DNA of 45,443 nt, from contig UQZA01000016.1 of NCBI GenBank assembly GCA_900545515.1, positions 1 through 45,443 on the forward strand. The letters are read 5' to 3'. The stretch's first letter is position 1; the number at the start of each line of letters is the position of its first letter. The DNA comes from an uncultured Eubacteriales bacterium. GTDB taxonomy: Bacteria > Bacillota > Clostridia > Oscillospirales > Oscillospiraceae. The notes under the pieces are model-generated. The model was not told the origin of the DNA, did no database searches, and worked only from the letters and a program-made list of their open reading frames with translations. Position numbers and translations under genes: made by a program. Positions 7,228-16,245 of this stretch are shown here, piece by piece.

Positions 7228-8552
7228 GAATTCAGCTTTCCGACCATTTTAATTATAAAAAACTGCTGCGTTTTACGCTGCCGTCTATTGTGATGATGAT
7301 CTTTACGTCGATTTACGGCGTTGTAGACGGCTTCTTTGTTTCCAATTTTGTGGGGAAGACCCCCTTCACTGCCGTCAATTTTATTATGCCGTTCCTGATG
7401 ATCCTGGGCGCAGTGGGCTTTATGTTTGGTACAGGGGGCAGCGCTCTCATTGCCAAGACCTTGGGGGAGGGGGACCCCGGCCGGGCCAACCGGTTGTTTT
7501 CTCTTTTTATCTATATATCGGCGGCCTGCGGTGCGGCGCTTGCATTTCTGGGTATCCTTCTCCTCCGGCCGATTGCCTCTTTGCTGGGGGCGAAGGGGGA
7601 GATGCTGGAGTATTGTGTGACCTACGGCCGCATTGTGCTGCTGGCGCTCCCGGCCTATACGCTTCAGTTTGAGTTTCAGAGCTTCTTTGTCACGGCGGAA
7701 AGGCCGCAGCTGGGCTTGGCTGTGACGGTATTGTCGGGCCTTACCAATATGGTGCTGGACGCCTTGCTGGTTGCGGTGTTCCCCCTGGGGCTGCAGGGGG
7801 CAGCGGCGGCCACAGCCATTGGCCAGTGCGTCGGCGGCATCGTGCCGGTGATTTATTTCTGCCGGCCCAATTCCAGCCTTTTGCGCCTGGGGAAAACAGA
7901 GTTTGACGGCAAGGCGCTGCTGAAGGCCTGCACCAACGGCTCGTCGGAGTTTGTCAGTAACATCTCCATGTCCATGGTTAGCATGCTGTATAATGTGCAG
8001 CTGCTCCGGTACGCCGGTGAAGACGGCGTGGCGGCTTATGGCGTGCTGATGTATGTCAACCTAATTTTCCTGGCAGCCTTCATTGGGTACTCCGTGGGCA
8101 CGGCGCCGGTCATTGGGTATCACTATGGCGCAGGCAACCACAGGGAGCTAAAGGGTCTGCTGAAACGGAGCCTGGTGCTTGTGGGGATCAGCTCGGTGGT
8201 GATGCTGGCCGCCGGAGAGATTCTGGCAAGGCCCCTGTCCCAAATCTTTGTGGGATATGACCAGGGGCTTATGGATATGACCATGCGGGGCTTTGTCATC
8301 TACTCCTTTTCCTTCCTGTTTGCAGGAGTTGGTATTTTTGGCTCCTCTTTTTTCACGGCGCTGAACAACGGGTTGGTTTCCGCCGTCATTTCTTTTCTGC
8401 GGACCCTGGTGTTCCAGGTGGTGGCGGTGCTGGTTCTGCCCCTATTCTGGAAGCTGGACGGCATATGGATGTCCATGGTGGCCGCAGAGCTGCTGGCGAC
8501 TGCCGTTACCGTTCTGTTTTTGATAAGCAAGCGGAAACAGTACCATTATTAA
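7224..8552 (+). CDS. MATE family efflux transporter
   Basis: A 442-aa membrane protein with about twelve hydrophobic segments in two similar halves. Family-like features include GVVDGFFVSNFVGKTPFTAV and FGTGGSALIAKTLGEGD in the first half, and YSVGTAPVIGYHYGAGNHRE in the second. MATE proteins export cationic drugs, dyes or metabolites in exchange for Na+ or H+. It is translationally coupled to the MarR gene and followed by a strong terminator. The regulator-pump pair points to an inducible resistance or detoxification unit, but the substrate is unknown. Confidence 0.93.
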   Translation: MRIQLSDHFNYKKLLRFTLPSIVMMIFTSIYGVVDGFFVSNFVGKTPFTAVNFIMPFLMILGAVGFMFGTGGSALIAKTLGEGDPGRANRLFSLFIYISAACGAALAFLGILLLRPIASLLGAKGEMLEYCVTYGRIVLLALPAYTLQFEFQSFFVTAERPQLGLAVTVLSGLTNMVLDALLVAVFPLGLQGAAAATAIGQCVGGIVPVIYFCRPNSSLLRLGKTEFDGKALLKACTNGSSEFVSNISMSMVSMLYNVQLLRYAGEDGVAAYGVLMYVNLIFLAAFIGYSVGTAPVIGYHYGAGNHRELKGLLKRSLVLVGISSVVMLAAGEILARPLSQIFVGYDQGLMDMTMRGFVIYSFSFLFAGVGIFGSSFFTALNNGLVSAVISFLRTLVFQVVAVLVLPLFWKLDGIWMSMVAAELLATAVTVLFLISKRKQYHY

Positions 8553-8572
8553 GAATGTGCCATAAAAAGTGA

Positions 8573-8606
8573 GTCTGCAGCCAGGCAAAACTGCCTGGCT
8601 GCAGAC
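8573..8606. terminator. Bidirectional terminator between MATE and Mn-catalase genes
   Basis: Perfect 15-bp inverted repeat GTCTGCAGCCAGGCA (8573-8587) against TGCCTGGCTGCAGAC (8592-8606) with a 4-base loop, between convergent genes. T-runs are short on both sides. Confidence 0.75.
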
Positions 8607-8626
8607 TTTGGCGCTTGGGCATGCCC

Positions 8627-9292
8627 TTACTGGAAGGAGGGCGGGTTGACCTTGGTGTTCTGGAAGCCCTGTCCTGGAGACGGGTTGGACAGGCTGAAAT
8701 ACATTTTTGCCGCTTTGGTAGTACCGAAATCCCGGTTGGAGCCGGTGTCCTGAACTCTGTTAAAGGCCTCTCGGAACATGGCGTTGTGGGCCTCCTCCCG
8801 GTTCAGGAGGAAGTCGATGGTCTCCCGGACCTTTTTGTCGGAGATCTGCCGGTACAGGTACTCATAAACCACCTTGGCTCGCTGCTCTGAGGCAATATTG
8901 GACAGAAGATCTGCGCACAGGTCTCCGGTGACTGTCACATAGTCCCCGGTCCAGGAGTAACCGGAGGCGTTGATGAGTCCCGGGTTGAGGCCCAGGAGCA
9001 CATGGGTTTGAATTTCCCCTGCAGGGACCGACTTAGCGTCCACATCGTGGCCGTTCAGCAGGTTGATGGTCTGGGCTACCATCTCCATGTGCCCCAGCTC
9101 CTCCGCCGCAATGTCCAGAAACAGGTCCTTGATCTCCTGGTCTTTGATGCGGAAGCTCTGGGACAGGTACTGCATAGCCGCCTTCAGCTCCCCGTTGGCG
9201 CCTCCCAGCTGCTCTTGCAAGAGCGCGGCGTATTGGGGATTGGGCCCCTCCACTCCAACAGGGTGAAACAGCTGCTTTTCATGTTGAAACAT
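8627..9292 (-). CDS. Manganese catalase / CotJC-type protein
   Basis: A 221-aa di-manganese catalase of the non-haem family. The five metal ligands fit: Glu35, Glu65 and His68 (AAEELGHME), Glu136 (ASEQRAK) and His169 (REEAHN). The spacing matches the Lactobacillus enzyme (Glu65-His68 three apart, Glu136-His169 33 apart). Spore formers often carry this family as a coat component (CotJC), and spoIIID and spoVT lie in the same window, so a spore-coat oxidative defence role is likely. The ATG follows AAAGGAGGGG. It stands alone between terminators. Confidence 0.92.
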   Translation of the reverse strand: MFQHEKQLFHPVGVEGPNPQYAALLQEQLGGANGELKAAMQYLSQSFRIKDQEIKDLFLDIAAEELGHMEMVAQTINLLNGHDVDAKSVPAGEIQTHVLLGLNPGLINASGYSWTGDYVTVTGDLCADLLSNIASEQRAKVVYEYLYRQISDKKVRETIDFLLNREEAHNAMFREAFNRVQDTGSNRDFGTTKAAKMYFSLSNPSPGQGFQNTKVNPPSFQ

Positions 9293-9350
9293 GGGTATCC
9301 CCTCCTTTCCTCCATATTATGGGAAAAGGAGGGGCGCTTTATACCGGTTA

Positions 9351-9773
9351 TTACGGCAGAGGCTTGGACAAAAAGAGCTCGGCAGGCTGCCCATAGCCTG
9401 GTGCATCCAGAAGCAGGCAGCCGCAGTCCCGGTATCCCAAAGTTCGGTAAAAATGCTGGGCAGACTCATCCGCCCGGGTGGAGACCAGGACCATCCTATG
9501 TCCGGCCCGGACCAGCTCCGACTCCCACAGGGCCATGGCGGCCCGGCCAAAGCCCTGCCGCCGGTGCGCTTCCTTCAGAAGCAGTAGGGTAAGAAAGGGA
9601 ATGGTTTCCCAAAATAGTTGATACCGCAGGATTCCGACGATACCGCCGTCCGTTTTGATCCAACGGGTCATCTGCCCTTGGGCGGCTCTGCAAAAGGCCT
9701 CCTCGGATAAATGGGAGTCCAAAGCGCGCCAAAGGGGCCAATCCTGGGGTGGGGCTGGTTCAATTTGCAGCAA
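9351..9773 (-). CDS. GNAT family N-acetyltransferase
   Basis: A 140-aa GNAT-fold protein. The acetyl-CoA pyrophosphate loop is visible as RRQGFGRAAM (motif A, R/Q-x-x-G-x-G/A). It is preceded by the beta-4 strand PFLTLLLLKEAH and followed by SAQHFYRTLGYRDCG (motif B). The substrate is unpredictable. It begins with TTG at 9773, with AAGGGGG seven bases upstream. No ATG alternative fits the fold. It lies just downstream of the deacetylase-like gene on the same strand and could be co-transcribed with it. Confidence 0.8.
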   Translation of the reverse strand: MLQIEPAPPQDWPLWRALDSHLSEEAFCRAAQGQMTRWIKTDGGIVGILRYQLFWETIPFLTLLLLKEAHRRQGFGRAAMALWESELVRAGHRMVLVSTRADESAQHFYRTLGYRDCGCLLLDAPGYGQPAELFLSKPLP

Positions 9774-9807
9774 AGGAGCACCCCCTTTGTAGGATTAGGC
9801 CGGGAGC

Positions 9808-11133
9808 TTATTCCGGCCGGTCCGGGGAGATGATTTTGGTAGCGTCAAAGAGATCGGCCACCTGCCCAGCTTCCTCGGTGATGCGGGTACCGTTGATGGT
9901 GCGGCGGGCCTGGCGAACATAGGTGTTTTCAATCTGAACCCAGCTGGGGACGCTGGAATCCAGAGCGCAGAAGTACCGGAAGCCCCCCTCATAGAGGGTT
10001 TGAAATTTTGCACCCTCGTAGCTTGCCAGGTCGCTTCCGTTGGCATAAAAGAGAATGCTCACCGGACCCAAAACGGGTTCCAGCGTCTCCTTCCACTGCT
10101 TCACATCCTGGGCAACCTCCTCCTCGGAGGCTTCGCCGTAGCCAATGCCATCATAGGTGAAGCTGGCGAACTCATAGCCAGTATTCAGCAGGCACAGAGC
10201 CACCTTCCTGGCGGACGCTTGCTCTGTCTCATCGGTGAGGTCGTAGCCCAGGGGGCTGGGATCTCCGGAGATCCCCAGGATAGCCCGGGCTCCCCGGTAG
10301 GAGAAGTCTGGATGCTGGGTCAGAAAGGTCTCCAGGATGGAGACTAAATCATAGCTGCCTGTGGTGGCCTTGCCTTCTGCGTCCACGTACTCACAGGCAA
10401 TCTGCCCACCGGAGGCCACCACCAGCCGCCGTGCAAAGCCGTCGCCGGCCAGGCCCGTTGTGTAATGGGCCGGGACCAGGGAGAGGATCAGGGGCTTCTT
10501 CCCCTCAGGCAGTAGAATTTGACCGGGCTGATAGGTCCCGGTGTTGTCGGGGGCGGCCATATCCTCCATGGATACCAGCACATAGCCGCCAGCATAGAGC
10601 TGCTCCAGGACGGCGGTGAATTCGGAGACCGTCAGAGAATTTCGGGCGTAGTAGTCGGCGTTGTCATCTCCGTCAAAGGCCCGGGCCGTATCGGCGATCA
10701 GGGGTTGGAAGGAGATCAGGGGGATCTTTCCCACATCCGGCCAGACGGTGAGAGCCGATTTGGCAGCGGTGTAGTCGGTGACGGCCTTCTCCACCTGGGC
10801 ATCTGGATTGGTGCAGGTGCCCAAAAGCGTGAGGGCCCCGTCATAGTCGTACTGCGCCGCCAGTATGGCAGCCTGGTCCAGCAGTGCCTGATTTTCTCCT
10901 TCGGTCGGCAAGGTCTGGCTCTCTGAGGAGTTGGATTTCTGGGGCGCCGGGGTTCGGCTGACCAGCTTGACAAGGCCGATGATGAGGACAACCACCACAG
11001 CCAGACCAACCAAAACCAGGATCAGGGGGAGATAGGCCTCTTTAAACTTCTGCCAAGGCGTCTTCTTCCGGCGCTTCCGGCGCACAGGGGGCCGGTCGTA
11101 AGATACCTGGGGATTGCTTTCGTTTTGACTCAT
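9808..11133 (-). CDS. Membrane-anchored polysaccharide deacetylase-like protein, apparently degenerate
   Basis: A 441-aa protein with a basic N-terminus (RRKRRKK) and one membrane segment at about residues 36-57, followed by a low-complexity linker, so most of it is outside the cell. The long C-terminal part resembles a clostridial polysaccharide deacetylase-like family: it has FQPLIADTARAFDGDDNA, LTVSEFTAVLEQLYAGGY, and PDFSYRGARAILGISGDP. Where relatives, as I recall them, have an Asp-Asp metal pair after the KPLILS strand, this one reads LSLVPAHYTTG, so the catalytic acid seems lost. It may bind rather than cut a wall polymer. The start ATG has GGGAGG upstream. Confidence 0.6.
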   Translation of the reverse strand: MSQNESNPQVSYDRPPVRRKRRKKTPWQKFKEAYLPLILVLVGLAVVVVLIIGLVKLVSRTPAPQKSNSSESQTLPTEGENQALLDQAAILAAQYDYDGALTLLGTCTNPDAQVEKAVTDYTAAKSALTVWPDVGKIPLISFQPLIADTARAFDGDDNADYYARNSLTVSEFTAVLEQLYAGGYVLVSMEDMAAPDNTGTYQPGQILLPEGKKPLILSLVPAHYTTGLAGDGFARRLVVASGGQIACEYVDAEGKATTGSYDLVSILETFLTQHPDFSYRGARAILGISGDPSPLGYDLTDETEQASARKVALCLLNTGYEFASFTYDGIGYGEASEEEVAQDVKQWKETLEPVLGPVSILFYANGSDLASYEGAKFQTLYEGGFRYFCALDSSVPSWVQIENTYVRQARRTINGTRITEEAGQVADLFDATKIISPDRPE

Positions 11134-11262
11134 AAATTCCTCCCGCCTTTCCGTTCCCGTGTTTACCTACATAATATCGAATTACAGCGGATTTTGCAAT
11201 GGAAAACCAAAAAAATTTGTAGAAATTTTACAGCTTTTTTTGGGAGCGGAGGGAGGGGGCAA

Positions 11263-11375
11263 TGTCATCAACTTAAGCAATGCCGTTTTAGACGCACTGG
11301 TGCGCCCTGCGTACCCTCGGGGGAAGCCGGGGTCGTTCCTGCCCGGTGCGGGGTTACAGCCTTAAGTTAATGACA
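11263..11375. mobile_element. MITE-like element
   Basis: A 113-bp stretch bounded by terminal inverted repeats TGTCATCAACTTAAG (11263-11277) and CTTAAGTTAATGACA (11361-11375). They pair at 13 or more of 15 positions. The interior is G+C-rich and non-coding. The size, termini and intergenic site fit a miniature inverted-repeat element mobilised by a transposase elsewhere. No transposase gene is in the window. Confidence 0.6.
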
Positions 11376-11389
11376 TGATGCTGGAGGAG

Positions 11390-12244
11390 CTACACAGGCC
11401 CGGCCAGTTGCCGGGCTTGGTCCAGAAGGGACAACAAGGTGGGAATCTGACCTTCAAACTCTACGCCATACCAACTGGCATCCGGGTTGACGGCGGTGGC
11501 GGAAATAGAGGCGGAGACGAACCGGGCGGCAATCCGGGCCGCCTGTTCCAGGGTCAGTCCATTCATAAGACCACCCACACAGGCTGAGGCGAAGAGGTCG
11601 CCGGTTCCGTGGTAGGATTGGGGCAGACGGGGCAGCCCGTAGGAAAAGCTGCGTCCTGTCTGATCCAGGCCCAGGACGCCCACCTCGCCAGGTCGGACTT
11701 CCGCACCGGTCAGAAGCACTTGGCGGCAGCCCAGGTCCAGCAATTTTTTCAGTAAATCCTCCATATACTGTGGGCAGGGGGCGGGATCATAGGGGGTGCC
11801 GGTGAGAAGGCAGGCCTCTGTGAGATTTGGGACCAGGATATCAGCCTGGGCGCAAACCCGAGCCATGGCCTGGGGGAAATCCGGGCCGAGGGCGGCATAG
11901 AGCTTACCCCCGTCTGCCATAGCCGGGTCCACAAAAATGAGGCCGTCCGGCGTTCGGAAGTCCTGGAAAAATTCTATCACCCGGTCGCATTGGTCTGGAG
12001 AGGCCAGATAGCCGGTATAAATGGCGTCAAAGTGGATACTCTGAGCCTTCCAGTGACGGGCAATAGGGGCGATCTGGTCCGTCAGATCCAGACAGGTAAA
12101 GTCCGGAAACATGGTGTGTGTGGACAGTACAGCTGTGGGCAGGGCCACGCATTCCACCCCCATGGCGGAGATCACCGGCAGGGCCACGGTGACGGAGCAG
12201 CGGCCCAGGCAGGAAATGTCCTGCAGGGTTACAATTCGTTTCAT
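11390..12244 (-). CDS. pdxK: Pyridoxal/pyridoxamine kinase
   Basis: A 284-aa ribokinase-fold enzyme that phosphorylates pyridoxal, pyridoxine or pyridoxamine in B6 salvage. The N-terminus TLQDISCLGRCSVTVALPV and then LPTAVLSTHT are hallmarks of the PdxK/PdxY group. VDPAMADGGKLY forms part of the nucleotide site, and the catalytic GTGD lies in SYHGTGDLFASACVGGL near the C-terminus. The ATG at 12244 (MKRIVTLQD) is preceded by AAAGGAGG. It is a single-gene unit, with the MITE-like element just beyond its stop. SerC in this window is a PLP enzyme and would use the product. Confidence 0.9.
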   Translation of the reverse strand: MKRIVTLQDISCLGRCSVTVALPVISAMGVECVALPTAVLSTHTMFPDFTCLDLTDQIAPIARHWKAQSIHFDAIYTGYLASPDQCDRVIEFFQDFRTPDGLIFVDPAMADGGKLYAALGPDFPQAMARVCAQADILVPNLTEACLLTGTPYDPAPCPQYMEDLLKKLLDLGCRQVLLTGAEVRPGEVGVLGLDQTGRSFSYGLPRLPQSYHGTGDLFASACVGGLMNGLTLEQAARIAARFVSASISATAVNPDASWYGVEFEGQIPTLLSLLDQARQLAGPV

Positions 12245-12656
12245 AGGCAAAAACCTCCTTTTAAAAGGATACTCCATGCCGTACACAATGGCAATTGCCA
12301 GAACCGGAATGAAAAGCAGGGCCAGGGAAAATGCAGGATTGAAGTCCTAAAAATTCAAAAATGTGCACAAGAGAAAAACAATTGACCGTGGCAATTTCGT
12401 TCTGGAGCCAGACCTGGAAATGAGACTGGAGGAACAAGGGAAAACCGGACAGAAATTGAGAGGAATTCGCCAAAAGCGCCAAAAGAAACGGGCTGTATTT
12501 CGAAAAATGTTGTGAATTTGACGAGGAAAATATTCGGTTTCTTTGTCCGCCTCGGAAAGATTGTTGAGAATGCTCAAAAAATGGGGGCGACATGCAGAAA
12601 GTTTTTATCAAAACAGACAGTTCTTCGAGATTTGCCAAAAAAATTGCAAAATAAAG
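12245..12656. other. Gene-free A+T-richer region upstream of the opp operon
   Basis: No convincing gene. The open frames here lack recognisable protein features and ribosome binding sites. A short palindrome GGCAATTGCC near 12289 lies close to the pdxK start. The length of untranslated DNA (over 700 bases to the substrate-binding protein gene) suggests room for regulation of the transporter, but no specific operator could be identified. Confidence 0.5.
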
Positions 12657-12685
12657 TTGATTTTTGCCTGACAATGTGGTATGGT
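12657..12685 (+). promoter_or_regulatory. Candidate distal promoter for the opp operon
   Basis: TTGATT (12657-12662), a 17-base spacer and TATGGT (12680-12685). If used, it gives a leader of about 300 bases. Confidence 0.45.
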
Positions 12686-12879
12686 ACAGTAAAACCGTTG
12701 GAAAGCGAAATTTTGCCATTTGGGCGTGACTCGCGGACAGAAAGGCCTTTGACTGCAAAAATTTCCGGTTATTTATTCGCAAAGATGCATAAAAATATAA
12801 AATTTTTGCGAAAAAACCCGCTGCCATATGGAGAAACCGACAAAATGGATACAACCGCTGGAAAAATGCAAGATTGTGC

Positions 12880-12908
12880 TTGCTTTTTTTCGGACTGGGC
12901 AGTATACT
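12880..12908 (+). promoter_or_regulatory. Candidate proximal promoter for the opp operon
   Basis: TTGCTT (12880-12885), a 17-base spacer and TATACT (12903-12908), giving a leader of about 85 bases before the substrate-binding protein gene at 12999. Confidence 0.6.
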
Positions 12909-12998
12909 TGTTATATGTTAATATTTTGTTGCCGTACGCGCGGCACAAATATTATAAGCGGCTGGAATGTCAGCCAAAATTTTAAAGGAGGAAAAGAA

Positions 12999-15008
12999 AT
13001 GAAAAAGCTGTTAGCTCTGCTGCTGGCTGCGGTCATGGTCCTGTCCCTGGCTGCTTGCGGCGGCACCAACACAGACCCCACCGAGGCGCCCACTGACGGT
13101 GCCACCGAGCCCACTGAGGCTCCTACGGAGACTCCTACCGATGCCCCCACCACGCCTGTGGCTCGGGAGAACAAGCTGATCTTTGGTACGAATACCGATG
13201 TAACCGGTGACTGGACCAACGGCATCGTTACCAATGGCGCTTCCGACATGATGATCTCCTCGATGATCAACGATTACGGCACCCTGGTTACGAATCAGGA
13301 AGGTAACTATGTGGAGAACAAGACGGTGCTGAAGAGCTGGGAACGGAAGGATAATGAAGACGGTTCCGCTACCTACACCATCTCCATCAATGAAGGCCTG
13401 GTCTACAACAATGGCGAGCCCATCACCATTAAGGACTATGCTTTCAAGCTGCTGCTGTTGGCATCCCCTGCCGGTGGCGATATGCAGTTTACCGACGGTA
13501 CCTCCACCACCGTGGTGGGCGGCGAGGATTACCGCGCTGGTACGACCGATGTGCTGCCTGGCGTGAAGATGGTTGATGAGTACACCATGGAGCTGTCCAT
13601 TGTGCCTGATTACGCTCAGTACTACTACGCTGACACCTACGCTGGCATCACTCCCTGGAACATCGCCTACTGGATTGGCGAGGGCTATGATGTGGCTGAC
13701 GATGGTGAAGGCTGCTACTTTACCAAGGACGGCGAGAAGGTCAAGGTCACTGGCGCCGATGTAGAGGAGCATTTCAAGAAGGCCATGTCCGCCGGTTCTG
13801 ACGTTGTCTCTGCTGGCCCCTACAACCTGACGAAGTTTGACGCCGCCACCGGTCAGGCCACCCTGGACATCAACCCCAACTATGCTGGTAACTTCGAAGG
13901 CCAGAAGCCTTCCATTCAGACAGTTGTTATCACCAAGACCGAGGCGAGCACCTGGGCCGATGCTTTGAAGACTGGTGAGATCAATGTGTACGAAGGCATC
14001 GCCGACGGCAACGAAGTCAATACTCTGATGGACATGATTGATGCCGGTGCCGAGCTGACATACGTACAGTATGACCGCGCTGGCTACGGCAAGCTGCAGT
14101 TCTTCTGCGACGTTACTCCCACCCAGTTCGTGGAAGTCCGTCAGGCCATTGCCATGCTGCTGGACCGCGCCAGCTTTACTGACACCTTCTGCGCTGGCTG
14201 GGGCTCCGTTGTGAACGGACCTTATTCCTCTGCCATGTGGCAGTATCAGGAGTCTAAGGACGTCCTGGCTGACAATCTGAATTCCTACGCGTTCGACGTG
14301 GACGCTGCCAATAAGCTGCTGGACGAAGGCGGCTGGACCATGAACGAGAAGGGCGAGGCCTGGACCGGCGAAGGTCTGCGTCATAAGGAAGTGACCGCAG
14401 AGCAGGCGGAGAACATGGACGAGTGCATTGAGCTGTCCGATGGCCGCATCCTGATGCCTTTGATCATCAAGTGGTGCTCCTCCGAGAAGAACAACGTTTC
14501 CGACCTGCTGGCGACCATGCTGGCTAACTCCGACAACGTGAAGAACTCCGGCATGTCTATTGTGCAGGACACTGTGGACTGGGATACCCTGCTGAACGCC
14601 ATCTACCGGAAGGATGCCGATGGCAACGCTGCTGCTCCCTACTACTCCATGACCAACCTGGCCACCAACCTGACCTCCACTATTTACGACTACTCCTTCA
14701 TGTGGACCGATGATCCTGCGAAGGTTGCTCAGGGCTACAACACCACTTACCTGTATGACATGGGTGAGGGTGGCTTGGATGAGCTGTCCATGGACATGGT
14801 TTATAAGACCGCTGCTGGTGATGACGCAACGTATCTGGACTACTGGCAGAAGTACATCATCCGCTGGAACGAGATGCTCCCCGAGCTGCCTCTGTACTCC
14901 AACATTCTGGTAACTGGTTACCCCACCTGGGTGGAGAACTATGAGGAGAATGCCTATTGGGATTTTGCTCACGCTGTGTTGTATGCTTCCATTCCTAGTG
15001 CACAGTGA
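12999..15008 (+). CDS. oppA: Oligopeptide ABC transporter substrate-binding lipoprotein
   Basis: A 669-aa extracellular solute-binding protein of family 5 (SBP_bac_5). The lipoprotein signal peptide ends in LSLAAC, with Cys20 as the lipidation site, followed by a Thr/Pro/Glu-rich linker (about 22-52) that lifts the binding domain off the membrane. It captures peptides or a similar solute and delivers them to the permease pair. It is longer than typical OppA (about 540 aa). The ATG at 12999 has AAAGGAGG upstream, and a longer frame beginning at 12828 is leader sequence. It is the first gene of the six-gene operon and is followed by a hairpin that may raise its level over the permease genes. 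Confidence 0.93.
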   Translation: MKKLLALLLAAVMVLSLAACGGTNTDPTEAPTDGATEPTEAPTETPTDAPTTPVARENKLIFGTNTDVTGDWTNGIVTNGASDMMISSMINDYGTLVTNQEGNYVENKTVLKSWERKDNEDGSATYTISINEGLVYNNGEPITIKDYAFKLLLLASPAGGDMQFTDGTSTTVVGGEDYRAGTTDVLPGVKMVDEYTMELSIVPDYAQYYYADTYAGITPWNIAYWIGEGYDVADDGEGCYFTKDGEKVKVTGADVEEHFKKAMSAGSDVVSAGPYNLTKFDAATGQATLDINPNYAGNFEGQKPSIQTVVITKTEASTWADALKTGEINVYEGIADGNEVNTLMDMIDAGAELTYVQYDRAGYGKLQFFCDVTPTQFVEVRQAIAMLLDRASFTDTFCAGWGSVVNGPYSSAMWQYQESKDVLADNLNSYAFDVDAANKLLDEGGWTMNEKGEAWTGEGLRHKEVTAEQAENMDECIELSDGRILMPLIIKWCSSEKNNVSDLLATMLANSDNVKNSGMSIVQDTVDWDTLLNAIYRKDADGNAAAPYYSMTNLATNLTSTIYDYSFMWTDDPAKVAQGYNTTYLYDMGEGGLDELSMDMVYKTAAGDDATYLDYWQKYIIRWNEMLPELPLYSNILVTGYPTWVENYEENAYWDFAHAVLYASIPSAQ

Positions 15009-15042
15009 TCCCAGTATGAGTGGCATTTAATCCCTGCGTTTT

Positions 15043-15070
15043 ATGGGGACGGGCGCCTGTCCGTCCCCAT
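15043..15070 (+). terminator. Intercistronic hairpin after oppA
   Basis: 10-bp stem ATGGGGACGG (15043-15052) against CCGTCCCCAT (15061-15070) with a TTTCAT tail, in the 190-base gap between oppA and oppB. Such partial terminators usually give higher expression of the binding protein than of the membrane genes. Confidence 0.65.
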
Positions 15071-15198
15071 TTTCATACCACAGGTTTGCTGGCAGGCAGG
15101 TCTGAGAGAGAACCTTGCGGTATGAGCCGCATCGCAGAGAAATACTAGGGGAACAACTCACTTTGGCTTCGTTTGAGTTGAAGAGACCCCGGAAATGG

Positions 15199-16230
15199 AT
15201 GGTGTTTGTTTTGACAAAATATGTTTTGAAACGACTGGCGTACATCGTGGTGGTCTTCTTCATCGTTTCCTTCTTGATGTACTGCCTGTTCAGCCTGATT
15301 CCGTCAGATCCTGCTCGGACCCGGTTGGAGCCTATGAAACAAAAGCTGAAGCCCGAGGTATACGAGCAGATGTACCAAGAGCTCCGAGATAAAATGGGTT
15401 TGGATGACCCCATTGTTCTGCGTTACCTGCGTTGGATGGGCCTTGCCCCAGATAAGGAAAGCGGCGAGGTAAATGGTTTGCTGGAGGGATATTTTGGCTA
15501 TTCCCAGATGCGTCAAAAGGATGCCATTGACGTCATCAAAACGCCAATGGGAAATACAATTTTCTTCAACCTGATGACTACGATCTTTACCCTGCTGATT
15601 ACGATACCACTTGGCATCTGGTGCGCGGTTCATAAAAACAGTAAATTTGATCAAGGTATTCAGGCTATCACCATCATGGGTTACAGCGTTCCGCAGTATA
15701 TCATTGCGCTAATTTTTGTTTTCGTCTTTGCGGTGCTGCTGCGTTGGTTCCCAGTTAATGGCTCTGCAACGCCAGGCGCCAATTACACAGGAATGCGTGA
15801 AATTACAGACCGGCTGTATTATATGGCCCTGCCTATTATCGTCAGCGTGTTCAGTGCTTTGGGCAGCATGAGCCGTTATGTCCGTGCTTCCATGATTGAC
15901 GCACTTAGCATGGACTGTGTCCGGACTGCCCGGGCCAAAGGTGTGCGGGAGCGGGTGGTTATTTATTCCCATGCCTGGCGGAATGCATTGCTGCCTGTCA
16001 TTACCTCCATTATTGGTTGGTTCCTGTCGATTTTCTCCGGCTCCCTGATTTTGGAGAATGTGTTCTCCTTAAATGGTATGGGCAAGCTGTATATTGAGGC
16101 TTTGAATGCCAAAGATGCAGAGCTCTGCCTAGCCATTCAGATGTTCTATACGATTGTTGCCCTGGTGGGCAATCTGATTACGGACTTGGCATATGGCATT
16201 GTGGATCCGCGAGTCCGTGTGAATAAGTAA
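15199..16230 (+). CDS. oppB: Oligopeptide ABC transporter permease, OppB type
   Basis: A 343-aa inner-membrane permease with about six membrane segments. The first begins at the RLAYIVVVFFIVSFLMYCLF stretch. The cytoplasmic coupling helix motif is present as ARAKGVRERVVIYSHAWRNA (the EAA loop that docks on the ATPase). The C-terminal NLITDLAYGIVDPRVR is typical of OppB/DppB. The start is uncertain: ATG 15199 gives MVFVLTKYVLKR, TTG 15211 gives MTKYVLKR, the usual family start, and the frame is open back to 15115. None has a strong ribosome binding site. It partners the OppC-type subunit that follows 15 bases later. Confidence 0.9.
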   Translation: MVFVLTKYVLKRLAYIVVVFFIVSFLMYCLFSLIPSDPARTRLEPMKQKLKPEVYEQMYQELRDKMGLDDPIVLRYLRWMGLAPDKESGEVNGLLEGYFGYSQMRQKDAIDVIKTPMGNTIFFNLMTTIFTLLITIPLGIWCAVHKNSKFDQGIQAITIMGYSVPQYIIALIFVFVFAVLLRWFPVNGSATPGANYTGMREITDRLYYMALPIIVSVFSALGSMSRYVRASMIDALSMDCVRTARAKGVRERVVIYSHAWRNALLPVITSIIGWFLSIFSGSLILENVFSLNGMGKLYIEALNAKDAELCLAIQMFYTIVALVGNLITDLAYGIVDPRVRVNK

Positions 16231-16245
16231 AAGGAGGCGCTGAAC

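Noticed and set aside
12512..12985. 157-codon open frame in front of the opp operon
   Set aside because: No ribosome binding site, no recognisable motif, and it lies across the promoter candidates. Composition suits untranslated DNA.
13011..15026. 671-codon minus-strand open frame opposite oppA
   Set aside because: Antisense shadow of a highly expressed, codon-biased gene. The translated sequence is Val/Gly/His-rich without family features.
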